Assembly (NCBI RefSeq): GCF_013415325.1
Contig: NZ_JACBYE010000004.1
Location: 62,001 to 126,000 of the forward strand
Length of the DNA stretch: 64,000 nt
DNA from: Sanguibacter inulinus
GTDB taxonomy: Bacteria > Actinomycetota > Actinomycetes > Actinomycetales > Cellulomonadaceae
Direction: 5' to 3'
How positions within the stretch are numbered: position 1 is the first letter of the stretch; each line of letters begins with the position of its first letter. Below the pieces are notes generated by a model. That model did no database searches. It saw nothing but the letters and a program-made list of their open reading frames with translations, and was not told where the DNA came from. Below are positions 1 to 7,570 of this stretch, in pieces. The position numbers and the translations under genes were made by a program.

Positions 1-159
1 GCCGACGCCGTCCCCGCACCGTCCATCCCCGAGATGGCATCGGTCTGGACCTTCTGGGGCAACACCGAGGCCGCGATCGTCTCCGGCAAGGCCGCCCCGG
101 CCGAGGCCTGGGACAAGATGGTCAGCGACATCCAGGGCGCGATCGACGCCACGTCCTGA
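1..159 (+). CDS. malE: Maltose/maltodextrin ABC transporter substrate-binding protein, C-terminal fragment
   Basis: Only the last 52 residues are in the window; the reading frame enters at base 1 and ends at TGA 157-159. The visible tail (PEMASVWTFWGNTEAA, then ...AWDKMVSDIQGAIDAT) is typical of the C-terminal lobe of family 1 extracellular sugar-binding proteins, where an aromatic-rich stretch contacts the oligosaccharide and a final helix packs against the lobe. It lies 139 bp upstream of malF on the same strand, which supports a binding protein feeding the MalFG permease. The assignment rests mostly on this operon context because the signal peptide and ligand site are outside the window. 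Confidence 0.8.
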   Translation, partial: ADAVPAPSIPEMASVWTFWGNTEAAIVSGKAAPAEAWDKMVSDIQGAIDATS

Positions 160-298
160 TCCTCCGTACCACCTCCGTGGCGCGGGCTCCTCGTGGGCCC
201 GCGCCACGCCTGGGCTCACGCAGCCGTGACCCCCACCCCCGAACTCCCGCTCCACCTCGTGTGCGACGCGGTCCGCAGCACGTCGCACGGAGGAACAG

Positions 299-1906
299 AT
301 GAGCTCGACCCAGCAGAAGCCCGAGGCGCAGGTGGACGGCCCTCGGCGGACGCCCTCGTCCCTGCTCTCGCACGCGCGAGACTTCCGTCCAGGATTCCTC
401 GTCAAGCTGGCGGTCATGGCCGTCCTCGACGCCCTCGGCGTCTACGTCGTCATCACCGCCTTCACGGTCGGGTCGACGATCATCGCCTGGAGCATGATCG
501 TGCTCCTCCTCGTGGCGAACGTCGTGTACTTCACCAAGCGCGCGCTGCCGATGAAGTACCTGCTGCCAGGCCTCGCCTTCCTCTTCGTCTACCAGGTGTT
601 CACGATCGCCTACACGGGCTACATCGCGTTCACCAACTACGGTGACGGCCACAACGGCACCAAGCCGCAGGCCATCGAGGCTCTCCTCGCGCAGAACGAG
701 AAGCGGGTCGAGGGCACCGACGCCTACCCGCTCGTCGTGGTGCGCGACGGGGACGAGCTCGGCTTCGCGATCATCGACGGCGACGAGGTCCGCGCGGGCA
801 CGGCCGAGGAGCCCCTCGCCGAGGTCGACGCCGAGGTCTCCGACGGTGCGATCACCTCGATCTCCGGCTTCGACATCCTCGACCGTCAGGGTGTGCTCGC
901 CGAGCAGAAGGCCGTCGCTTCGCTGCGGGTGGCCTTCTCCGACGACCCGAACGACGGCTCGATCCGCACGCAGGACGGCCGCAACGGCTACATCTACGAG
1001 TCGATCCTCGAGTACGACGAGGCCGCCGACACCATGACGAACACCGAGACCGGAGTGGTCTACTCCGAGAACGACTCGGGTCAGTTCGCCTCGCCCGACG
1101 GCGAGACGCTCAACGTCGGCTGGCGCGTGTTCACAGGGCTCGACAACATCAAGACGGCCTTCGGCGACGAGCGCTACTCCGTGCCCTTCGTCAAGGTGCT
1201 GATCTGGACCTTCGTCTTCGCGATCACCTCGGTCGTCGGGACCTTCCTCATCGGTCTCTTCTTCGCGATCGTCCTCAACGACCCGCGCCTGAAGTACCGG
1301 CGCATCATGCGCTCGCTGCTGATCCTGCCGTACGCTTTCCCGGCCTTCATGTCCTTCTTGCTCTGGCGAGGGATGCTCAACACGAAGTACGGCTTCATCA
1401 ACGAGACGTTCTTCGGCGGTATGGACATCAACTGGCTCGGCGACCCGACGCTAGCGCGGCTGGCAGTCCTCGGCGTGCAGATGTGGGTCGGCTTCCCCTA
1501 CATGTTCCTCATCGCGACGGGCGCTCTGCAGTCGATCCCGGGGGAGACCATCGAGGCGGCCAAGATCGACGGCGCCGGCGCGCTGCGCATCTGGCGCTCG
1601 GTGACGATGCCGCTGCTCCTCATCGCCGTGACACCGCTGCTCATCGCGTCGTTCTCGTTCAACTTCAACAACTTCAACATCATCGAGATGCTGACAGCAG
1701 GTGGTCCGATGTTCTCGGACGCCTCGGTGCCGATCGGCTCGACCGACATCCTCATCACGATGGTCTACTCCATCTCCGGGCTGGACGGAGGAGCGCCGAA
1801 GAACTACGGCCTCGCCAGCGCCCTCTCGATCATCATCTTCGTCATCGTGGCGACGATCTCGGTGATCAGCTTCAAGAAGTCGCGGACCCTCGAGGAGATC
1901 AACTGA
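299..1906 (+). CDS. malF: Maltose/maltodextrin ABC transporter permease MalF
   Basis: Inner-membrane permease subunit that pairs with MalG to import maltose or maltodextrins. Of 535 residues, the first ~110 carry a cytoplasmic arm and three hydrophobic segments. Residues ~120-280 form a large hydrophilic extracytoplasmic loop, comparable to the P2 loop of E. coli MalF, and the rest is the transmembrane permease core. The EAA loop that docks on the ATPase is visible as EAAKIDGAGALRIW near residue 420. The ATG start is preceded by a GGAGG ribosome site at 288-292. malG follows after one base, so the two are co-translated. No ATPase gene is present; many actinobacteria use a shared MsiK/MalK encoded elsewhere. 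Confidence 0.92.
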   Translation: MSSTQQKPEAQVDGPRRTPSSLLSHARDFRPGFLVKLAVMAVLDALGVYVVITAFTVGSTIIAWSMIVLLLVANVVYFTKRALPMKYLLPGLAFLFVYQVFTIAYTGYIAFTNYGDGHNGTKPQAIEALLAQNEKRVEGTDAYPLVVVRDGDELGFAIIDGDEVRAGTAEEPLAEVDAEVSDGAITSISGFDILDRQGVLAEQKAVASLRVAFSDDPNDGSIRTQDGRNGYIYESILEYDEAADTMTNTETGVVYSENDSGQFASPDGETLNVGWRVFTGLDNIKTAFGDERYSVPFVKVLIWTFVFAITSVVGTFLIGLFFAIVLNDPRLKYRRIMRSLLILPYAFPAFMSFLLWRGMLNTKYGFINETFFGGMDINWLGDPTLARLAVLGVQMWVGFPYMFLIATGALQSIPGETIEAAKIDGAGALRIWRSVTMPLLLIAVTPLLIASFSFNFNNFNIIEMLTAGGPMFSDASVPIGSTDILITMVYSISGLDGGAPKNYGLASALSIIIFVIVATISVISFKKSRTLEEIN

Positions 1907-1907
1907 C

Positions 1908-2807
1908 ATGTCGACCACCACAGCGTCTCAGACTGCCCTCGCCCCGGACCGCGTCCGCTCCTCCCGCCGCCGCTGGTGGCGCGAGGTCGGGTGGCGCTAC
2001 ATCGTGGGTGTGCTCGCGATCGCCTACGCCGGCTTCCCGATCCTCTACATCATCTCGGCCTCCGTCTCCGACGGCGGCACGCTGACAGGCTCGACCACGC
2101 TGTTCAGCTCCTTCTCGACCGACAACTTCACCGCGCTCGGGGACACCCGGTTCTGGACCTGGGCCGTCAACACCCTGGTCATCGGCACCGTGACGGCGAT
2201 CGCGACGGTGCTCATGGGCGCGGCTGCCGCGTACTCCTTCTCGCGCTTCCGCTTCAAGGGCCGTCGTCTGGGCCTGACCAGCCTGCTGGTCATCCAGATG
2301 TTCCCGCAGGTGCTGGCCTTCGTGGCCGTGTTCCTGCTGCTCATCAGCCTCGGAGAGGTCGTCCCGCTGCTGGGGCTCAACTCCCGGGTCGCGCTCATCA
2401 TGGTGTACCTGGGTGGGGCGCTCGGCGTGAACACCTTCCTCATGTACGGGTTCTTCAACACGATCCCGGGGGAGCTCGACGAGGCCGCGAAGATCGACGG
2501 CGCGACCCACGCCCAGATCTTCTGGACGATCATCCTGCGCCTGGTTGCACCGATCCTCGCTGTCGTCGCGCTGCTGTCCTTCGTCGGGACCTTCTCCGAC
2601 TTCCTGCTGGCCAAGCTGATCTTGCAGTCCGAGAAGAACTGGACACTCGCGGTCGGTCTGTACCAGTGGGTCTCGGACCAGCTCTCGGCCAACTGGGGTC
2701 TGTTCGCGGCTGGCGCCGTGATCAGCGCGATCCCCGTCGTCGCTCTCTTCATCTTCCTGCAGAAGTACATCGTCTCCGGCCTGACGGCCGGCTCCGTCAA
2801 GGGATGA
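1908..2807 (+). CDS. malG: Maltose/maltodextrin ABC transporter permease MalG
   Basis: Second permease subunit of the maltodextrin importer, 299 residues, with an N-terminal anchor (GWRYIVGVLAIAYAGFPILYI) and about six transmembrane segments. The coupling-helix motif DEAAKIDGATHAQIFW lies near residue 195 and matches the EAA motif that contacts the ATPase. The C-terminus (QKYIVSGLTAGSVKG) is characteristic of MalG. The ATG starts one base after the malF stop. Its own stop TGA at 2805-2807 overlaps the ATG of the following amylase-family gene at 2804 (ATGA), so permease and hydrolase are translationally coupled. Confidence 0.92.
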   Translation: MSTTTASQTALAPDRVRSSRRRWWREVGWRYIVGVLAIAYAGFPILYIISASVSDGGTLTGSTTLFSSFSTDNFTALGDTRFWTWAVNTLVIGTVTAIATVLMGAAAAYSFSRFRFKGRRLGLTSLLVIQMFPQVLAFVAVFLLLISLGEVVPLLGLNSRVALIMVYLGGALGVNTFLMYGFFNTIPGELDEAAKIDGATHAQIFWTIILRLVAPILAVVALLSFVGTFSDFLLAKLILQSEKNWTLAVGLYQWVSDQLSANWGLFAAGAVISAIPVVALFIFLQKYIVSGLTAGSVKG

Positions 2808-4627
2808 CCGTGCCGCACCTCCTCGACCACCCGCACCACGACGGCTCGGCGCTCTACGTCTCGAACCAGACGCCGAGCCTGGGGGAGACGGTCACCGTGC
2901 GGGTGCGTGTCCCGCTCGCCTGCACCGAGCGCGGCATCCACCTGCGTGTCGTGCGGGACGGCGAGCCGCGCATGTCGGCCGCCGCGCTCGTGGAGACCAC
3001 GGCGACAGACCGGTGGTACGAGGCCCAGGTGCTGGTGCACAACCCCGTGACGAGCTACAGGTTCTTCGTCGACGAGCCCGGTGGTTACCGCTGGCTCAAC
3101 GGCAAGGGGCTCTTCGCGCGCGAGGTCCCCGACGTCTCGGACTTCAGGCTGACCGTCTACGAGCCGGCGCCGTCGTGGATGACCGGGTCGCTCGTCTACC
3201 AGGTGTTCCCGGACCGCTTCGCACGCGGCATTGCCGAGAAGCCGACACCCGCGTGGGCGCAGGACGCCGACTGGGGCGACGAGCCGATCGGCTCGGGCCC
3301 TGGCGTCGGCACGCAGCTGTACGGCGGCGACCTGCCCGGCATCGAGCAGCACCTCGACCACCTCGTCGACCTCGGCGTCAGCACGGTCTACCTCACGCCC
3401 GTGTTCCCGGGGAGGTCCAACCACCGGTACGACGCGAGCAGCTTCGACCACGTCGACCCGCTGCTCGGCGGCGACGAGGCGCTCGTGTCGCTCTCGGCAG
3501 CCGTGCACGAGCGTGGCATGCGGATCATGGGCGACATCACCACGAACCACACGGGCGACGGGCACGAGTGGTTCGTCCGTGCGCAGGCCGACAGGTCCAG
3601 CCCCGAGGCGTCCTTCTACTACTGGCAGGACGCCGAGCCCGGCTACGTCGGCTGGCTCGAGCACGCCTCGCTGCCCAAGCTCGACTACACCTCGGAGGAG
3701 CTCGCGCGCCGGATGATCGAGGGTCCCGACTCCGTCATCGGTCGGTGGGTCGCCCAGCCCTTCGCCCTCGACGGCTGGCGGGTGGACGTGGCCAACATGA
3801 CCGGCCGCTACGCCGACCAGGACATGACCCACGAGGTCGCCCGGACCGTGCGGCGCACGATGCAGGCCATCAACCCGGACGCCGTGCTCGTCTCCGAGCA
3901 CTTCCACGACTCCGGCCTCGACATGATGGGCGACGGCTGGCACGCCAACATGAACTACTCGGCCTTCACCCGACCTGTGTGGTCCTGGGTGGTCGCCGAG
4001 GACAGCGAGGTGCCCGCGCTCGGGCTCCCCAGCACGCTGCCGCGCCGGTCCGGCCACGACATGGTGGCCGCCATGCGCGACTTCGACTCGGTCGTCCCGT
4101 GGAAGGTCGTCGCCTCGCAGTGGAACATGCTCGGCTCGCACGACACCCCGCGGCTTCGCTCCCTCGTCGGGAGCCTCGAGATGGTCGAGGTCGCAGCAGG
4201 TCTGCTGTTCACGTACCCAGGGACGCCGGTGGTCTTCGCCGGCGACGAGATCGGGGCCGAAGGGGTCAACGGCGAGCACGCGCGCGTCACCATGCCGTGG
4301 GACGAGCCCGAGCGCTGGGACGGTGACACCCTCGACGTGTACCGCCGCCTCGTCGCTCTGCGCAGGTCCAGCGTCGCGCTGCAGACCGGTGGTCTGCGCT
4401 GGGTCCTCGTCGAGGACGACGCCGTCGCGTTCCTGCGCGAGTCGCCTGAGGAGACCGTGCTCGTGCTCGTGGCCCGTGCGCCGTGGGGCGGGGCGGTGCT
4501 GCCCGAGGCCGTCGCTCCTGGCGCGCTGCCCGTGACCGTCTACGGCGACGTGCAGCTGGTCGGGGATGGCGACGGGTACAGGCTTCCCGGCGACGGTCCT
4601 GGTGTGCACGTGTGGCGGTTGCGCTAG
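2804..4627 (+). CDS. GH13 alpha-glucan hydrolase (cyclomaltodextrinase/neopullulanase-like)
   Basis: Hydrolyses alpha-1,4 (possibly alpha-1,6) bonds of imported maltodextrins. The 607 residues comprise an N-terminal beta-sandwich (about 1-120, CBM34-like), then the (beta/alpha)8 barrel opening at SLVYQVFPDRFARG, then a short C-terminal beta domain. All four GH13 signatures are visible: DITTNHTG (~243), WRVDVAN with the nucleophile Asp (~327), SEHFHD with the acid/base Glu (~363) and GSHDTPR (~444). There is no signal peptide, so it should act in the cytoplasm on imported sugar. The ATG at 2804 overlaps the malG stop; this start gives the natural N-terminus although the frame stays open far upstream. 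Exact specificity (cyclodextrin, pullulan or maltodextrin) cannot be read from sequence. Confidence 0.88.
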   Translation: MTVPHLLDHPHHDGSALYVSNQTPSLGETVTVRVRVPLACTERGIHLRVVRDGEPRMSAAALVETTATDRWYEAQVLVHNPVTSYRFFVDEPGGYRWLNGKGLFAREVPDVSDFRLTVYEPAPSWMTGSLVYQVFPDRFARGIAEKPTPAWAQDADWGDEPIGSGPGVGTQLYGGDLPGIEQHLDHLVDLGVSTVYLTPVFPGRSNHRYDASSFDHVDPLLGGDEALVSLSAAVHERGMRIMGDITTNHTGDGHEWFVRAQADRSSPEASFYYWQDAEPGYVGWLEHASLPKLDYTSEELARRMIEGPDSVIGRWVAQPFALDGWRVDVANMTGRYADQDMTHEVARTVRRTMQAINPDAVLVSEHFHDSGLDMMGDGWHANMNYSAFTRPVWSWVVAEDSEVPALGLPSTLPRRSGHDMVAAMRDFDSVVPWKVVASQWNMLGSHDTPRLRSLVGSLEMVEVAAGLLFTYPGTPVVFAGDEIGAEGVNGEHARVTMPWDEPERWDGDTLDVYRRLVALRRSSVALQTGGLRWVLVEDDAVAFLRESPEETVLVLVARAPWGGAVLPEAVAPGALPVTVYGDVQLVGDGDGYRLPGDGPGVHVWRLR

Positions 4628-4748
4628 CCCGTCGTCGGGCGGAGCGCTGAGACGAATCTCGTCGTCCCCAAGGGCGAGGTTCAGACAAGTATCCACAGCG
4701 AGGGTTTTGCCTTGATATGTCTCGACAGGGGCGAATCATGCTATTAGC
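4628..4748. promoter_or_regulatory. Intergenic region with palindrome over the start of the downstream toxin-like gene
   Basis: Perfect inverted repeat CATGCT-att-AGCATG spans 4737-4751 and covers the ATG at 4749. The hexamer CATGCT (4737-4742) also sits exactly 6 nt before the ATG, the position of a -10 element for a leaderless transcript, and a TTGATA lies at 4712-4717. A repressor bound here would block both promoter and start codon, as expected for an autoregulated toxin-antitoxin unit. Confidence 0.45.
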
Positions 4749-5024
4749 ATGTCGATCATCTGGAGCTCCGCAGCAGACAAGCACGGGATCCCCCGTGACG
4801 AGGCGATCTTCGCGATGAGTCGTGCTCACCTTGTCGTCGACCCGTTCGGCCCGCGACCGAGAGGGCGTCTTCGGCCCCCAGCGCTGTATATCGGGCCGTC
4901 ACGAAGCGGGACGTTGGAGATCCTCGCGATGCACGAGCCACCCCGTCACGTCTTCATCTTCCACGTGATGCGCCTACGACACTCGACCGCTGCGGCTGTC
5001 GGCTACGAAGGAGAAGGAACATGA
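4749..5024 (+). CDS. Small protein, probable toxin of a two-gene toxin-antitoxin-like unit
   Basis: 91 residues with no clear enzyme motif. The N-terminus (IIWSSAADKHGIPRDEAIFAM) and C-terminus (HVFIFHVMRLRH) resemble small actinobacterial toxins of the BrnT/DUF4258 type, in which a strand-rich core ends in a short His/Arg-containing strand. This is a family impression, not a motif proof. The stop codon overlaps the ATG of the next gene (ATGA at 5021-5024), and the palindrome described for 4737-4751 covers its start. The order toxin-then-antitoxin is the same as in BrnT/BrnA units. Confidence 0.5.
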   Translation: MSIIWSSAADKHGIPRDEAIFAMSRAHLVVDPFGPRPRGRLRPPALYIGPSRSGTLEILAMHEPPRHVFIFHVMRLRHSTAAAVGYEGEGT

Positions 5025-5383
5025 ACGGCTCTCACCCCCAGGGGCTGTCGTCAGACGATGTGGCAGAGCTCGAGGCCTGGGCCGAGGCTGGAGACTTCGT
5101 CGGAGTCTCCGCGGGTCATGCTCTCGTCGGCGACGAGGCTCGCTCTGCTGGCCGGGCGCTCCTCGCAGCGGCAGGGATCGATGTCGATGCGCTGGACCAC
5201 GAGCGGCTGTCGACGGCGTCATCGGAGGAGGCCGCAGCGCAACCCGTCACCCCAGGACCGGAATGGCATGTCCAGGCACCCGGTCCTCTCGATCGAGCTG
5301 CTCGCGAACGGGCGGCCAGGGAGGGCAAGGACCTCTCGACCTTCGTCCGTGACGTCGTCGACCAGTATCTGGCTGCGAGCTGA
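5021..5383 (+). CDS. Probable antitoxin with C-terminal ribbon-helix-helix-like segment
   Basis: 120 residues. The final ~30 (LDRAARERAAREGKDLSTF followed by VRDVVDQYL) look like the helix-helix part of a CopG/Arc-type DNA-binding domain. The first ~60 residues are acidic and could form the toxin-binding part. The ATG overlaps the stop of the preceding gene, and a purine-rich GAAGGAGAAGGA ribosome site sits just before it inside the upstream gene. The pairing, the overlap and a palindromic operator ahead of the first gene support a toxin-antitoxin module. It could also be a plain regulator of a small operon. Confidence 0.5.
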   Translation: MNGSHPQGLSSDDVAELEAWAEAGDFVGVSAGHALVGDEARSAGRALLAAAGIDVDALDHERLSTASSEEAAAQPVTPGPEWHVQAPGPLDRAARERAAREGKDLSTFVRDVVDQYLAAS

Positions 5384-5473
5384 GTGCCGGGTCGCCCCGT
5401 GCCCGAGAACAGTCCGTGAAGTGCTGCAAGACGCGCGTCGACCAGCCGTCCATCGCGTCGTTAGGCTTGTCTC

Positions 5474-6766
5474 GTGCCCCACACCACCGAACGTGAGACT
5501 GCCGAGTCCGGCTACACGCAGGCCGACCGTCTGCGCTGGGTCGACGAGGCGCCCAAGAGCAAGGCGCGGACCCCCTTCGAGCGGGACCGTGCGCGGCTCG
5601 TGCACTCCTCAGCGCTGCGACGGCTCGGCGCCAAGACGCAGGTGCTCGGCCCTGCCTCGGACGACTTCATCCGCACCCGGCTCACCCACACTCTCGAGGT
5701 CGCGCAGGTCGGGCGAGAGCTCGGCAAGGCGCTCGGCTGCGACCCTGACGTCGTCGACACAGCATGCCTCGCGCACGACCTCGGTCACCCGCCCTTCGGG
5801 CACAACGGCGAGCGTGCCCTCGCCGAGATCGCCAAGGACATCGGCGGCTTCGAGGGCAACGCCCAGACCTTGCGGCTGCTCACCCGCCTCGAGGGGAAGG
5901 TCTTCGCCGAGGACGGCCGGGCTGTGGGCCTCAACCTCACGCGCGCCAGCCTGGACGCCTCGGTCAAGTACCCGTGGGCGTACCGGCAGGGACCGCTGCG
6001 CCTCGACGGGCGCCCGACGCACAAGTTCGGCGTCTACGCCGACGACATGCCCGTGTTCGAGTGGCTGCGCGACGGCGCCCCGGACGGTGTGAAGTGCCTC
6101 GAGGCGCAGGTCATGGACCTCGCCGACGACATCTCGTACTCCGTGCACGACGTCGAGGACGGGATCGTCGGCGGCCGCTTCGACCTCAAGATCCTCGAGG
6201 GCGACGAAGAGCGGGCTCGCGTCATCGACGCCGTGCAGACCTGGTACGGGCACCTCGTCTCGCCCGAGGGCCTGCGCGACGCGATCGACCGCCTCGACGC
6301 TGCCGGTCTGCTGGTGCAGGGCTTCGACGGGTCGCGCCGGGCGCTCGCGACGCTCAAGGACACCACGAGCCAGCTCATCGGGCGCTTCGCGAAGGCTGCC
6401 GAGCGTGCGACCCGGGCGCAGTACGGCGACGGTCCGCTCACCCGCTATGCGGCCATGCTGATCGTGCCTGAGGAGACCCTCGCCGAGATCCTCGTGCTCA
6501 AGGGGCTGGCCGTCGCGTACATCATGGCGCCGCGCGAGGGCGAGCCGCTGTACATCCACCAGCGCGAGCTCATCGCCGATCTCGTCGAGGTGCTGAGCGA
6601 CCGGGCCCCCATCGCCCTCGAGCCGGCCTTCGCGATCGACTGGAAAGAGGCCGACGACGACGCCGCACGGTTGCGCGTCGTCGTGGACCAGGTGGCGTCG
6701 CTCACCGACGTCTCGGCAGCCCAGTGGCACGCTCGCCTCGTCCAGCCTGGGAAGCTCGACGACTGA
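5474..6766 (+). CDS. dgt: Deoxyguanosinetriphosphate triphosphohydrolase-like protein
   Basis: HD-domain dNTPase that releases tripolyphosphate from deoxynucleoside triphosphates, helping balance the dNTP pool. Its 430 residues contain the N-terminal arm (KARTPFERDRARLVHSSALRRL), the HD metal site (RLTHTLEVAQVG, then CLAHDLGHPPFGHNGE), the DDISYSVHDVEDG segment and the long helical C-terminal part. The length fits bacterial Dgt-like proteins. The GTG start is chosen because TAGGCT at 5462-5467 lies exactly 6 nt upstream, the arrangement of a leaderless transcript, and no ribosome site is present. A neighbouring dgt and dnaG are common in actinobacteria, but here they are separated by the minus-strand fbiC operon. 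Confidence 0.93.
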   Translation: MPHTTERETAESGYTQADRLRWVDEAPKSKARTPFERDRARLVHSSALRRLGAKTQVLGPASDDFIRTRLTHTLEVAQVGRELGKALGCDPDVVDTACLAHDLGHPPFGHNGERALAEIAKDIGGFEGNAQTLRLLTRLEGKVFAEDGRAVGLNLTRASLDASVKYPWAYRQGPLRLDGRPTHKFGVYADDMPVFEWLRDGAPDGVKCLEAQVMDLADDISYSVHDVEDGIVGGRFDLKILEGDEERARVIDAVQTWYGHLVSPEGLRDAIDRLDAAGLLVQGFDGSRRALATLKDTTSQLIGRFAKAAERATRAQYGDGPLTRYAAMLIVPEETLAEILVLKGLAVAYIMAPREGEPLYIHQRELIADLVEVLSDRAPIALEPAFAIDWKEADDDAARLRVVVDQVASLTDVSAAQWHARLVQPGKLDD

Positions 6767-6825
6767 CGGCTGACGGCTGACGGCTGACGGCTGACGGCTG
6801 ACGACTGAGGACTTACGACTGACAG
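6763..6825. repeat. Tandem 7-bp repeat directly after dgt
   Basis: Five perfect head-to-tail copies of CTGACGG (6763-6797) begin inside the dgt stop codon and fade into four degenerate copies (ctgacga, ctgagga, cttacga, ctgacag) to 6825. Scattered single copies (gactgacgg) recur at about 6853 and 6921. Each unit contains TGA, so readthrough of dgt meets repeated stops. Confidence 0.9.
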
Positions 6826-6928
6826 CGGACCGCGGTGGACTGGCGTCCGACGACTGACGGGTGACCGACCACAGGCCGCAGCTGCCGGGAGTCTCGCTGC
6901 TGACGGCGTGAGACGGACGACTGACGGC

Positions 6929-7570
6929 TCAGAGACCGATGCTGAGCTCTGCGAGGACGCGGGTCAGACGCCCGACGAACTGTTCTGGCACCTCGACAGG
7001 CAGAGCGTCGACGGGCCACCAGGCGACGTCGTCGCTCTCGTCGCTGACCACCGGGACGCTGTCCGCGGGGGCGAACGCCACGTAGCCGACGTCCCAGTGA
7101 ACGGCGCAGCGGCCGAAGCCGTCGCCGAGACTGTGCCGGTCCAGGTCGACCGGGACGAGGCCCGTGAGCTCGAGACCTGTCAGGCCGCTCTCCTCGTGGG
7201 CCTCGCGCGATGCTGCCGCAGCGACCGACCTGTCGCCGGGCTCGACGTGACCACCGAGCTGGACCCAGAACCGGCCCTTGCGGTGATAGCACAGCAGCAC
7301 GTGCCGCAGGTCGGGGCTGAGCACGAAGGTGCTCGCGGTGAGGTGCTGGGGCGACGCGTCCCGGTCAGCGGTCCCGCCGCCGGCGAGGTACGCGAGGTAC
7401 TCGGTGCGCAGCACCTGGAGGTGCTCTGCGCGAGGTTCCCAGGACGTGAGGACGTCGGCGAGGGCGTCGGTGCGCGGGTCCGGCTGATGGGCGTCGCCTG
7501 CGACGTGGGTGGGCGGCGCCTCCGCGACGGGAGCAGCGGTGGGGGAGTCGTCGGGGTGGGTCGCGTTCAC
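6929..7570 (-). CDS. Nudix hydrolase
   Basis: 213-residue pyrophosphohydrolase of the Nudix superfamily. The Nudix box reads GHVEPGDRSVAAAASREAHEESG (split here: GHVEPGD, then RSVAAAAS, then REAHEESG), the common variant with Asp replacing the first Glu and one extra residue before REAHEE. The catalytic Glu pair is intact. Residues 1-75 form an extra N-terminal helical segment. The GTG start overlaps the stop of the upstream monooxygenase (GTGA at 7567-7570), making it the last gene of a four-gene operon. The substrate cannot be predicted from sequence. Confidence 0.88.
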   Translation of the reverse strand: MNATHPDDSPTAAPVAEAPPTHVAGDAHQPDPRTDALADVLTSWEPRAEHLQVLRTEYLAYLAGGGTADRDASPQHLTASTFVLSPDLRHVLLCYHRKGRFWVQLGGHVEPGDRSVAAAASREAHEESGLTGLELTGLVPVDLDRHSLGDGFGRCAVHWDVGYVAFAPADSVPVVSDESDDVAWWPVDALPVEVPEQFVGRLTRVLAELSIGL

